A DNA stretch of 38,693 nt, taken from CAYWEP01 sp964608945 (GTDB lineage Bacteria; Patescibacteriota; Microgenomatia; Levybacterales; UBA12049). The stretch spans positions 1 through 38,693 of the forward strand of contig CAZSQB010000004.1 of NCBI GenBank assembly GCA_964608945.1, read 5' to 3'. How positions within the stretch are numbered: the first letter of the stretch is position 1; the number at the start of each line of letters is the position of its first letter. The notes below the pieces were generated by a model. The model was not told where the DNA came from. It worked only from the letters and a program-made list of their open reading frames with translations, and searched no databases. Of the stretch, positions 9,101 to 14,620 are shown piece after piece. A program made the position numbers and the translations under genes.

Positions 9101-10568
9101 AGGTTGTTGCGGTCCCGCCGATGAGTACATCTAAGACTGAGGCTTGATTTGGGAAGATCGCGCCATTGGCAACAGTCCAGTTGGAGGCTCCTGAACATGT
9201 ACCACTTCCTGTGACAATCCCACCAGTACTGGTTATACAGGAAGCTGAGGCAACAGTCACTCCTGATGTGCCAGCCGACTGATAGACGCCACCAATAAGA
9301 TTGAGATTGCCAGCGTTTGATAGGGTTAATCTGGTTGTTCCTGATGCAGATGCTGTGAAGATGTCGTTGCTCCCAAGCTCGTTAAACTTCACCAGCGCTA
9401 CCCCACCAGCATCACCAGACAGATTCAGTCTGCCGATTGGAGCAGTGGTGCCGATACCGACGTTGCCTGTTGTATAGTAAATATCATTCCCTGTTGTCGT
9501 CCATTGGCTGCTTGATGCACTGGAGGTAATAGTAAGGGCTTTTGTGCTTGTGTTGGTTGTCAGCGTAATATTTGATCCTGCAGCAAAGGTCAATGTATCA
9601 GTGCTACTGCCGGCAGTGACTGTTGACTGACCTGAGACAGCAATATTTTTGAATGAGTCCGCCTGGGTCACGCTGCTTGAGATCTTCAAGCCGACAATGC
9701 TTATCCCCGATCCTGCAGACAGCGACAAGGTTCCCGTTGATCCTTGAAGTGATACTACACCATCGTTTGATATAGTAGGCAGGGTCGCTGTACCAGCGAC
9801 TGTTATTCCTGAGCCTGCAGTAATACCTGTAAGGATGGTATCTGGAATATTTGCCGCTGTAATAGTCCCCGTGCCTGCATCAATATCAGTGTTGCTTGTG
9901 TTGATTCCTCCTGAAAAAGTAGCTGTGCCTGAAACAGACAAACCTTCTAGAATTGAAACACCTTTTGCAAACTCGCTTGGGATGCGAAGTCGGAAGAAAC
10001 CATTGAGTCTGCTCGTTGCTGCTTGCAAAACCTCATGAGTCACAGCTCCATTCTCTGTTGCTTCTTGCTTTTGCTCTTTTGCTTGAAAGAATCTACCCAG
10101 ACTCTCTGAAGCTTTGACAAATTTCTCAATGCTGTTAGTGTCTTTAGTTTTTAGGAAAAAAACTCCAGTTGCGAGCAGAATAATCACCAGAAATCCTGCA
10201 AGAACACTGAGGAGATATGTCCTTGTTCTGTGTTGATTGGCTCCTGGAAGAGCCGGTAGTTCTGAAAGAGCAAGTTGTGGTGTTTGCAGCGTTTGAATGA
10301 CGAACGGGTCTTCTTTTTCATTTTTTTGAGGCTGTTGTCCAAGATTTTCCACTTCGTTAAATGCTCGGGATTTTGTGAAAAGTTGGGATTTGTCTAGCCT
10401 TTTAAATTCTTCAATTTGCAGCAATGTGTAGCGGCGGTGGTTACCTACTGTTCTCTCAGGTACGAGAACACCTCTCTTCTCCCAGCGGCGAAGAGTTTTG
10501 CTTGAAACGCTGAGTATCCTGGCTGCCTCCTGGATGGTTAGAACCGATTGATTAGGTCGACTAAGCAG
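138..10568 (-). CDS. Giant membrane-anchored fibre protein with N-terminal MerR-like HTH and Peptidase_G2-like domain
   Basis: About 3,476 residues. The first conventional start (TTG, 10424) falls inside a helix-turn-helix domain. The frame stays open upstream to a stop at 10590-10592, and a CTG at 10566-10568 sits 6 bases after a GGAGG, so I place the start there. Residues about 10-58 form a MerR/excisionase-type HTH (TLRRWEKRG, HRRY). One membrane helix lies at about 117-139, with no cleavable signal. Then come thousands of residues of Gly/Thr/Ser/Asn-rich repeats with GNVGIGTTSP motifs, as in tail-fibre-like surface proteins. Six or so propeller-like repeats (about 2540-2941), a Peptidase_G2-like domain (about 3023-3138), a coiled coil (about 3221-3263) and a beta-rich C-terminus follow. 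No LPXTG motif is seen. Topology would put the HTH inside and the fibre outside. Inferred role: surface fibre or adhesin, possibly coupled to transcription. It is divergent from the F1-like operon. Confidence 0.8.
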   Translation of the reverse strand: MLSRPNQSVLTIQEAARILSVSSKTLRRWEKRGVLVPERTVGNHRRYTLLQIEEFKRLDKSQLFTKSRAFNEVENLGQQPQKNEKEDPFVIQTLQTPQLALSELPALPGANQHRTRTYLLSVLAGFLVIILLATGVFFLKTKDTNSIEKFVKASESLGRFFQAKEQKQEATENGAVTHEVLQAATSRLNGFFRLRIPSEFAKGVSILEGLSVSGTATFSGGINTSNTDIDAGTGTITAANIPDTILTGITAGSGITVAGTATLPTISNDGVVSLQGSTGTLSLSAGSGISIVGLKISSSVTQADSFKNIAVSGQSTVTAGSSTDTLTFAAGSNITLTTNTSTKALTITSSASSSQWTTTGNDIYYTTGNVGIGTTAPIGRLNLSGDAGGVALVKFNELGSNDIFTASASGTTRLTLSNAGNLNLIGGVYQSAGTSGVTVASASCITSTGGIVTGSGTCSGASNWTVANGAIFPNQASVLDVLIGGTATTSADFAFININSGNPTASISANLALAVPTGTNPAATLDLFNGGTLNLRTSPGGDAGVASRLFIKNDGNIGIGNTTPTAVLEIRGADNTTASRKNTLNLSNNETGAAGKITNIGFVFNRQSTLTPIHLASISATTVQNGSGISANLIFSTGDSSTTIGPIERMRLSEGGNLGIGTTDPSFHIDLQRDQASAFVTATGYGTGLSGVFLGRGARGTQTTPTASQADDQLLVLSARGYTGSAFSATQGLIKIVASENWSTSNQGTYVSFETTKNTTTLRSEKMRIDDNGNIGIGTTTPIGRLSVATQSAGTALVILNQTGASDDILTASASGTTRLTLSNAGNLNLIGGVYQSGGVSGVAVSTASCVTTTGGIVTGSASCPSAANLDLWQQTSGAIYTGNTTVDLLLGATATASAKFAVLNIAGGTPTASISANSGNNATTLSGLGVLSTTNAQPLTLGGSTTGEVVLDSGSSLIKLLDDTRITGDLAVNGGTSADITSTTTTATVFDSTVTTLSLGGGATTALNIGNGASAYTAINIGSGNGGNAINLGTGTGADTISIGTNATSANTVNIGTGAVANTIAIGSSSTTTLSLTDDNWSITAAGVTAMSLGAVTAPSYSFTGDLNTGLWSSGADTLNFSTNGLERARIDSSGNVGIGTTSPLATLDVRYNSGTVPVASFSGTTSNAVLKVDNAGVGDIFVASNGGINRFVLQSAGNVGIGVPLPNQRLEVAGNIRIAGGGQYFVGGTGGVASGSNACVTVTGGIVTTVAAGCGTTSPFQEITSNGTIIQNNITEDFLLGGVASTSAKFAFLNMAGGNPTASISSNLALAVPTGANPAATFDVLNGGTLNLRTSPGGDAGLSSRLFVSNNGNIGIGITSPLTNLDILHSDNGAGGIKLQSSLTDNANKTGRIKSGHYDIDEEPVTMMLAQSTNTANNLFIGGNSATENAVTNIQFITGLTTTTLTGTERMRIINTGNVGIGTTSPVGILNIDGSGNIGKALVLFETSAGQTSNPGPDDILTASQAGTTRFVIAGGGNVGINTNNATNGYQSNGPVAALDVRGIVNTAPTASIAAVSTHATLVVDQRGTGDIFVASNSGVNRFVLQSSGNVGIGVPLPNQRLEVAGNIRIAGGGQYFVGGTGGIASATDVDCFTVTGGIVTATTGTCNSNVASPFTEIASSGIIIQRNTTEDFLLGGTATTSAKFSVLNIAGSLTPVASLSGGLNGTNGVALSAGGSLQSLNAIPLTIGGSTTGQVILSGRNGANNGITLSGYGTGIAHISSAGVVTSSAVDLASGDVTGVLPIANGGTNKALTLAAGAVAYSDADSFELSAVGNSGEVLTSGGTGAPTWTSLATNLTAGVFQILSGTAQPKNQTLDLLLGGTATSSAKFAVLNVGSGLTTATVSGNLIVMPTSGSGGSVGIGTTAPTTQLHITQDLTLGGGDILGPSSENIDLGEATADTITLTIAGTDELLLAGTTLRPNADNGLDLGASATMFGDLFLSGGNINFGAATTIGDGGDTIAISLQDAVANALDIQQGTDDYININTTDSSEALTLGNATTNPRFAFLGSGNVGINTTSPLAKLDVRYSSGTVPVASVSGTTSDAVLKVDNGGVGDIFVASAGGINRFVLQSAGNVGIGVPIPNQRLEVAGNVRIAGGGQYFVGGTGGSTVATASCVTTTGGLVTGSGSCPGGAGSNWNIASGVIFPNQASVLDLTLGGTATSSAKFAVLNINSGTPTASIAATTTGLSLGGDGTIQSLRMGALTLGGSTTGEVVLDSGSSLIKLLDDTRITGDLAVNGGTSADITSTTTTATVFDSTVTTLSLGGGATTALNIGNGASAYTAINIGSGNGGNAINLGTGTGADTISIGTNATSANTVNIGTGAVANTIAIGSSSTTTLSLTDDNWSITAAGVTAMSLGAVTAPSYSFTGDLNTGLWSSGADTLNFSTNGLERARIDSSGNVGIGTTSPLATLDVRGLVNTAPTASISADSTFASLVVTNTIGKGDLFTASASGATRFVIKNDGNVGIGTDSAREKLTVSGNVRIEAKPVDSTTTQTWTKVTNTVAGTIISGGESGIASISAAVVYNGSLYIGTSKAGGRAEVYRYNGTGTSWDRINIGPGQFSSNTSIDGVTAMTVHSGRLYIGTAKTNQAEVYRFNGLSNGVSPTVDSWTQISGTPGTIGSGTANTDGVSAMVSFGGVLYAGTREAGNAELLAYMGGASSNSWAKAQGTNAGELCTDNTGSPPLAQDEVTALLAFNGNLFANSRKGFDGKSTPCRMAGGSLRGVALSATTEGTYSFSTGAVTDIASSSAMTAYNGRIVYGFRDSDSAIIGTLTQPAASFANSGFERLSSSTNGTITVGGTASIDGVTALTVYNGRLYAGTEELGSAGAGGAEIYQFSGEVGSWIKVSQATAGTIASGGTTAISTVNILIPWNGKLYAMTYRGGTDTAGLGGAEIYEYTGPELEGSSYALKFHGASGASTSAELGGFENVASIYYSATSSASMNPWADNQGSFIFSHSIISTGGGFDVAEEYPTYDESLEAGDLVAIDQDHKEFVKRANPSDAVIGVISEQPGFQLSAKQSEKIPGARYLPVALVGRVPVKVNTSDGPIQPGDMLTLSSLPGVAKKATRPGPTIGRAMEAYSGESEGRVTAYVTMGWYDPDVYLTDTGDINIFANEDTKSILTKYSVKKGEEKVDRAGVFSELAAGNIIAGAIDTKSLTIAGVNILDLFDKSLVDSTASAALANKVDVLGEKVDSLIERTTIIEQLAQETASQAALLNDLLNSPLGSASSSASLESAIADLDIKNATVSGDLMVLGRTTLSDLGVTGNITAGLLSINGLDDSSCHPHENEDPLIPGQARNDNTKDNNCRAVATINVLGDLYLQSKGIGGVNIMAGKVTIDTKGNIVTRGEITATKVNIDESDTESKAVGQVTIKEGQTSIDVSTTALTTKSRIFATPDEPVAIGSKATGSSTFRISLQAPADRDIKVSWWVVN
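536..590. repeat. TGTCAT/ATGACA palindromic element, in frame inside the giant gene
   Basis: The termini are TGTCAT and ATGACA, with internal GAGGATCC-type and TTCCTGG/CCGGGAA palindromes. It encodes a charged, proline-containing insert (HPHENEDPLIPGQARND) between two repetitive beta segments, a composition unlike the surrounding protein. Related copies lie at 18399, 37561 and 38581. Confidence 0.7.
3195..3835 (-). repeat. 641-bp internal direct repeat, copy B
   Basis: This stretch appears base for base identical to 7113-7753 (offset 3918) and encodes about 213 identical residues of the giant protein, from the LTLGGSTTGEVV segment to the TTSPLATLDVR segment. The match ends sharply at both sides. 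Confidence 0.9.
7113..7753 (-). repeat. 641-bp internal direct repeat, copy A
   Basis: Partner of 3195-3835. Retained nucleotide identity, synonymous sites included, implies recent duplication or ongoing gene conversion. It could also be an assembly artefact in a repetitive gene. Confidence 0.9.
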
Positions 10569-10596
10569 ACTAAACCTCCAGATTTGGATTTAAAAA

Positions 10597-10622
10597 TTGT
10601 ACAAGCGAAGCTAAATGTACAA
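10597..10622. promoter_or_regulatory. Dyad TTGTACA-N12-TGTACAA in the divergent intergenic region
   Basis: A perfect 7-bp inverted repeat separated by 12 bases lies about 30 bases upstream of the proposed CTG start of the giant gene and about 190 bases upstream of the ATPase operon. Its size and spacing fit a dimeric regulator site. The HTH of the giant protein or the small HTH protein at 17572 are possible binders; that link is inference. Confidence 0.4.
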
Positions 10623-10771
10623 CTTTGTCCAAGTTCTATTGTTCCATAAAAAACCTAGAGATGTCAATGGCTCAAGAGTAAAAATTTGAGGCTAATTTTT
10701 TCTGTGAATAAAGTCTTGTGAAAAATTGAGCAAAAAAGTTGGTTAAAAATTGCGGTTTTTGATAAGTGTAA

Positions 10772-10800
10772 TTGACAATTGTCATACCTATCAATTACAG
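10772..10800 (+). promoter_or_regulatory. Candidate promoter of the F1-like ATPase operon
   Basis: A consensus TTGACA (10772-10777) lies 17 bases before a weak -10 (TTACAG, 10795-10800), just upstream of the ATG at 10813. The -35 overlaps a perfect 12-bp palindrome TGACAATTGTCA (10773-10784), which could be an operator. The weak -10 makes this tentative. Confidence 0.4.
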
Positions 10801-10812
10801 TTAATGTGTACC

Positions 10813-11646
10813 ATGAAAAACATACCTTGCCTGCCGGCCCGCTTCGCAGCGAGGCGAGCAGGCAGGCCTGCCCTTACCCGCATCACATTGGTACTGGCAA
10901 TTGCCTTAGTTGCTTTCCTATTCGTTTGCAAAACCGCACTGGCACAAGAGCAAGTTTCATCAGGCGTGGCAATACAAATTGATATTCCAGATAAGAAAGT
11001 CAAGAATGCTGATGTCATCGGCTACACAAAATCAGGCTACTTTGTCACTTCTACTCCCTATGACCCGATGATTTATGGGGTGATAACAGACAAGCCAGCG
11101 GTTAGCCTTGAGGATCCGACAGGCCCTAGCTCACATTATGTTTTATCTATTGGGAAAGCTCTTGTTAATGTATCGACAATAAATGGTGGGATAAAAGAAG
11201 CAGACCTGATTACCTCATCAACCATTCCTGGAGTCGGACAAAAAGCAACCAGTAACGGATATGTGCTCGGAACCGCTCTTGATGCTTACTCCGAGACGGA
11301 TCCAAATAAAATTGGGAAAATCCTTGTTTCTCTTCATCCGGGATTTAGTTCTGACACTGTTGCGCTGCGCAGCAATTTGCTTGAGAATTTTAACGTCGCC
11401 TTTGCAACACCATTCCTCTCGCCTGTCAACGCGTTTCGCTATACGATAGCCGGACTAGCTGGATTACTCTCCTTGGCGCTTGGCATTTGGTTTTTCGGCA
11501 GAGTCGCCAGTCGAGGCGTTGAAGCAATCGGGAGGAATCCCCTTGCCGGACCGCAGATTATGCTGAGTATTGTCTTTAATTTAGGTTTGACATTTGTTGT
11601 CATGGCGATTGGCATCGCAGTCGCATACTTTATCTTGTCACTATGA
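10813..11646 (+). CDS. F-type ATPase c-subunit-like protein with signal peptide and external Peptidase_G2-like domain
   Basis: 277 residues from the ATG at 10813; ATG 10804 is an in-frame alternative. Residues 1-44 are a signal peptide with an Arg-rich n-region and an ALA cleavage site before QEQ. Residues about 62-177 align with the Peptidase_G2-like domain of the giant protein (GVI...P...L; G.I...D..T.S..PGV..KAT). Residues about 208-276 are a c-subunit helical hairpin with the loop EAIGRNPLAG. Canonical c subunits are about 75-90 residues and carry an essential Glu or Asp in helix 2; here helix 2 (PQIMLSIVFNLGLTFVVMAI) has no acidic residue, and the membrane core of helix 1 has none either. 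Both termini of a c subunit face outward, so the extra domain would be extracellular. It is the first gene of the F1-like operon, at the c position, with no a subunit before it. Inferred to be a rotor ring that cannot carry protons. Confidence 0.85.
   Translation: MKNIPCLPARFAARRAGRPALTRITLVLAIALVAFLFVCKTALAQEQVSSGVAIQIDIPDKKVKNADVIGYTKSGYFVTSTPYDPMIYGVITDKPAVSLEDPTGPSSHYVLSIGKALVNVSTINGGIKEADLITSSTIPGVGQKATSNGYVLGTALDAYSETDPNKIGKILVSLHPGFSSDTVALRSNLLENFNVAFATPFLSPVNAFRYTIAGLAGLLSLALGIWFFGRVASRGVEAIGRNPLAGPQIMLSIVFNLGLTFVVMAIGIAVAYFILSL
10829..10867. repeat. GC-rich palindrome forming the signal-peptide n-region
   Basis: Two 19-base arms (10829-10847 and 10849-10867) pair with three mismatches. 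The element encodes residues 6-18 of the c-like protein (CLPARFAARRAGR), supplying nearly all the positive charge of its signal peptide. It resembles GC-rich palindromes scattered in CPR genomes. Confidence 0.7.
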
Positions 11647-11758
11647 AAAAACTCAAATCGCAAAACGCAAATCGTAAAATTACATCGCAAATCGTAAAAC
11701 TAAAACATTTTAGATTTAAGATGCAGATTTGCCATTTGAGATTTGAGTTTTGAGATTA
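11647..11758. repeat. AT-rich inverted-repeat spacer between c-like and b genes
   Basis: A run of CTCAAATCGCAAA-type units is followed by its approximate reverse complement (GCAGATTTGCCATTTGAG, TTTGAGTTTTGAG), giving a long imperfect hairpin. The same family recurs at 13026-13142. It ends 4 bases before the b start codon, and no Shine-Dalgarno is visible. Confidence 0.65.
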
Positions 11759-11762
11759 ATGT

Positions 11763-12509
11763 ATGGATAACCAACTCATTTTTATCTCTATCCTTGCAAC
11801 CAATACCCTTTTGGCAGTCGTATTGCTGGCTATCGGGGTTTCTTACGCCAAAACAGTCAGGCGCCTTTCTGATTCGGAAAAAGAACGAGACCTCTTAAGC
11901 TCGCAAATGCAGGAGAAAACATCTGCCGTCCTCGACGAAGCACGACATCGAGCGATCGGTATTATTCAAGACGCGAACGCAAAAGCCCAAAGCATCATCT
12001 CCTCTTCAGCTGAGCTTGACGAACAGAGTAAGCAAACGCTTGCGACCAAACTCCAACAGTTATCTGAGGAAGAATCAGAGCGATTCGGCAAATCATCAGA
12101 GGATATAAGCCAAATGTATGAAGCAATGCTGCAAAAGCTACGGGAAGAACATATCAATCTATTACAAAATATGGCAAAAGACATAGAAAAACAGGCAGTC
12201 TCGGAGATTAATGAGTTTAAATCACTCCTTGAGAAAGATACGGTCGGTACGCAAAAAGAGCTGCAAGAAAAAATTGATACTGAATATCTTGCCATTCGAT
12301 CGGAATTGGCGAAATATAAAGCAGCACGGATTAAAAAAATTGATGACACGATCTATGAAGTATTACAAACTGTGGCACTTGAAATTATTGGTAAGTCAAT
12401 TAACCTCGAAGACCAGCAAAAACTCGTCATGGATGCGCTCTCTCAAGCAAAAAGTGACCTAGCAGTGATACTGCAACTTGATGAACAGGAACAAAAGTCA
12501 CCTAGGTAA
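11763..12509 (+). CDS. atpF: F-type ATPase b-subunit-like stator protein
   Basis: 248 residues, about 90 more than the usual 156-165. A single membrane helix occupies about residues 5-27 (FISILATNTLLAVVLLAIGV). The rest is an almost continuous Ala/Glu/Lys/Gln-rich coiled coil, as in the peripheral stalk that links the membrane to delta and alpha. The C-terminal segment (TVALEIIGKSINLEDQQKLV) resembles the delta-binding end of b. The gene sits at the b position between c-like and delta. The added length implies a longer stalk than in ATP synthase. Its stop codon lies inside a short CCTAGGTAACC repeat. Family assignment rests on position, topology and coiled coil rather than strong motifs. Confidence 0.8.
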   Translation: MDNQLIFISILATNTLLAVVLLAIGVSYAKTVRRLSDSEKERDLLSSQMQEKTSAVLDEARHRAIGIIQDANAKAQSIISSSAELDEQSKQTLATKLQQLSEEESERFGKSSEDISQMYEAMLQKLREEHINLLQNMAKDIEKQAVSEINEFKSLLEKDTVGTQKELQEKIDTEYLAIRSELAKYKAARIKKIDDTIYEVLQTVALEIIGKSINLEDQQKLVMDALSQAKSDLAVILQLDEQEQKSPR

Positions 12510-12524
12510 CCTAAGTAACTTATG
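12499..12524. repeat. CACCTAGGTAACCTAAGT repeat abutting the delta start codon
   Basis: A short palindromic repeat supplies the b stop codon and ends directly in ACTTATG, where ATG is the delta start. The same arrangement is seen at 22244-22260 and at 34093-34135 (minus strand). No Shine-Dalgarno is present. Confidence 0.6.
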
Positions 12525-13028
12525 TTAAATAACGCTTACAACTATTCCGATCTTCTGGCACTCATAAAAACAACAGTCGAAGCACAGCACGTTCTGCTTC
12601 AGATCGATATTCTTCTAACGCGCTTATATATCATTGAACGCGCTACTCCGGAGGAGATCGTAGCAAAATATATAAGTCATGACCTGGCACTATCACTTGA
12701 GCAATGCTTTAAGAAAAATGGCATTTCCTGGGAAGACCAAAAACAAACAAAAGAGTTTTTACTTGGGTTGAAAAGAGCCATAGAGTCAGTCAAAGTCCTC
12801 AAGCTCACCATCGCTTTTCAGCCAGATAGCCATATGGTCGGACTTTTCTCAAGCCTTGTCAGGACAGAGCTAGGAGCGTATATCCTTCTTGATTTCGCCT
12901 CAGATCGATCGATTATGGGCGGTGCGATTATCAGTTTTCAAGGCGTGTATAAGAACTTTACTCTCAAAAAACGGATTGCTGATGTTTTTGAAAAAGATAA
13001 AGAAAAGATTTGGTCGTTGATGCAATAA
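12522..13028 (+). CDS. atpH: F-type ATPase delta (OSCP)-like subunit
   Basis: 168 residues, close to the usual 175-180. The N-terminal part is helical (residues about 1-105). The C-terminal part (GLFSSLVRTELGAYILLDFA, then GGAIISFQGVYKNFTLKKRI) resembles the OSCP beta-hairpin region, in which canonical proteins have a GG-rich segment before the terminal helix. It would sit on top of the alpha3beta3 head and bind the b stalk. The gene is at the canonical place between b and alpha. Sequence is diverged, so the call leans on operon order. Confidence 0.75.
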   Translation: MLNNAYNYSDLLALIKTTVEAQHVLLQIDILLTRLYIIERATPEEIVAKYISHDLALSLEQCFKKNGISWEDQKQTKEFLLGLKRAIESVKVLKLTIAFQPDSHMVGLFSSLVRTELGAYILLDFASDRSIMGGAIISFQGVYKNFTLKKRIADVFEKDKEKIWSLMQ

Positions 13029-13142
13029 AATCTCAAAACTCAAATGGCAAATCGCAAATCTACATCGCAAAACTAAAAATTTTAAAAGATTTAATATTTT
13101 AGATGTAATTTTGAGATTTGAGATCTAAGATTTGAGATCAGT
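13026..13142. repeat. AT-rich inverted-repeat spacer between delta and alpha genes
   Basis: Units such as CTCAAAACTCAAATGGC pair with later GAGATTTGAGATC-type units. It is the same family as 11647-11758, ends within a few bases of the alpha ATG, and leaves no room for a clear Shine-Dalgarno. Confidence 0.65.
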
Positions 13143-13144
13143 CT

Positions 13145-14620
13145 ATGAAAAACTTCATCAGTCACCTAGAAAAAACCCAGGAGGTAGGTTTTGTCGAAAA
13201 AGTACTCCATGGCATTGTCCATGTTGCTGGTTTACCAAGCGCACGAAACCATGAATTGGTGATATTTGAAACAGGGCAGGCAGGGCAAGTAGTCTCCCTC
13301 CACCGAGAGCACGTTGAGATAATGCTTTTTAGCAAAGACACAATCAGGGTTGGTACACGGGCTGCGCGGACAAATGCACTCCTTGAGATTCCTGTCGGCA
13401 ACGAGTTACTCGGTCAGACGATTGATCCCTTAGGGTTCTCTCTTGACCAAACAAAACCCATGCAAAAACCAAAGAACGTACGGGTTATTGACATAAAGTC
13501 ATCTGGCATCAGTTCTCGAAAACGTATTGAAACGCCATTTGAGACTGGACTCTCACTTATTGACTTACTCATTCCCCTGGGCAAAGGGCAACGCGAGCTT
13601 GTCATCGGCGATCGCAAGACTGGAAAAACGAGCTTTCTTCTCCAGTCCATTCTCAATCAGGCAAAACAAAATACTGTTTGTATCTACGGAGCAATCGGCA
13701 AAAAAAAGCTTGATATCAAAAAGGTCGAGGACTATTTTGTCAAACACAATGTTATGGACAAAACAATCATCGTCGCCGCAAGTCTTGAGGATCCGGCAGG
13801 CATTATTTACCTTGCTCCATACGTGGCTATGACGATTGCAGAGTATTTCCGCGATCAGGGAGTGAATGTGTTGATCGTGCTTGATGATTTATTCAGCCAC
13901 GCCAAGTTTTATCGGGAAATCTCACTCCTTGGCAGAAAGTTCCCTGGTCGCAACTCCTATCCAGGCGATATCTTCTATACGCACGCGCGGCTTTTGGAAC
14001 GAGCGGGTAATTTCATTCATGAGAAAGGTGAGGTTTCAATTACCTGCCTTGCCGTTGCAGAGACCCAGTCAGGCGATCTGTCAGGCTATATCCAAACAAA
14101 TCTGATGTCAATGACTGATGGCCATATCTATTTTGATAACGACCTTTTTGCCCAAGGCCGCCGCCCAGCCATCAATCCTTTTCTGTCGGTTACTCGTGTC
14201 GGCAGGCAGACTCAAACTGACTTGCAGCGGCAGATTAACCGCGAGCTTATAAGCTTTCTGACTCTTTTTGATAAAATGCAGAGCTTTTCCCATTTCGGCG
14301 CTGAAGCAACCGCGTCTGTCAAACACACGCTCGTCACAGGCGAGAAAATCTACGCATTTTTTGATCAGACAGAGGTCAGCCTGTTCCCTGCTCCCTTGCA
14401 AATTTATCTTTTCTGTCTTATCTGGTCAGGCGTTTGGGAAACAGCAACAAATCAAGCAATGGTTGTTGATATTAGCAAAATCGTTAACTCCTACAGGAAT
14501 GATCAAACTATTAAAAAAGCTATCGATGATATGGTTTCCCGTGCAACTTCATTCAATGGGTTCCTGCAGACGATTAGGACGAAAGCGCCTGAATATTTAG
14601 AAAAGAGGAAAGCAACATGA
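13145..14620 (+). CDS. atpA: F1-like ATPase alpha subunit
   Basis: 491 residues, against about 505-515 normally. It has an N-terminal beta-barrel, then the nucleotide-binding domain with Walker A GDRKTGKT (about 155-162), preceded by the alpha-specific segment LIPLGKGQRELVIG. The segment RPAINPFLSVTRVGRQ holds the expected arginine finger at about R351, which completes the catalytic site of the neighbouring beta. The C-terminal helical domain is present. Alpha is the non-catalytic partner in the alpha3beta3 hexamer. Its stop overlaps the gamma start in an ATGA. The intact finger indicates an active hexamer, not a relic. Confidence 0.95.
   Translation: MKNFISHLEKTQEVGFVEKVLHGIVHVAGLPSARNHELVIFETGQAGQVVSLHREHVEIMLFSKDTIRVGTRAARTNALLEIPVGNELLGQTIDPLGFSLDQTKPMQKPKNVRVIDIKSSGISSRKRIETPFETGLSLIDLLIPLGKGQRELVIGDRKTGKTSFLLQSILNQAKQNTVCIYGAIGKKKLDIKKVEDYFVKHNVMDKTIIVAASLEDPAGIIYLAPYVAMTIAEYFRDQGVNVLIVLDDLFSHAKFYREISLLGRKFPGRNSYPGDIFYTHARLLERAGNFIHEKGEVSITCLAVAETQSGDLSGYIQTNLMSMTDGHIYFDNDLFAQGRRPAINPFLSVTRVGRQTQTDLQRQINRELISFLTLFDKMQSFSHFGAEATASVKHTLVTGEKIYAFFDQTEVSLFPAPLQIYLFCLIWSGVWETATNQAMVVDISKIVNSYRNDQTIKKAIDDMVSRATSFNGFLQTIRTKAPEYLEKRKAT

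Noticed and set aside
196..10038. Many plus-strand ORFs of 60-180 codons opposite the giant gene
   Set aside because: They follow the repeat pattern of the minus gene, recur with its duplications (for example identical frames at 3358 and 7276), lack start signals and encode Val/Pro/Ala-rich low-complexity peptides.
10424..10424. TTG at 10424 as the start of the giant protein
   Set aside because: It falls inside a helix-turn-helix whose first half is in frame upstream; a GGAGG-preceded CTG at 10568 fits better.
138..10568. Giant protein as a sortase substrate
   Set aside because: There is no LPXTG-type signal, C-terminal helix or basic tail; it is anchored by an N-terminal helix.
11647..13142. 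CRISPR-like array in the repeated spacers
   Set aside because: Units are irregular inverted repeats without uniform spacers, and no cas genes are present.
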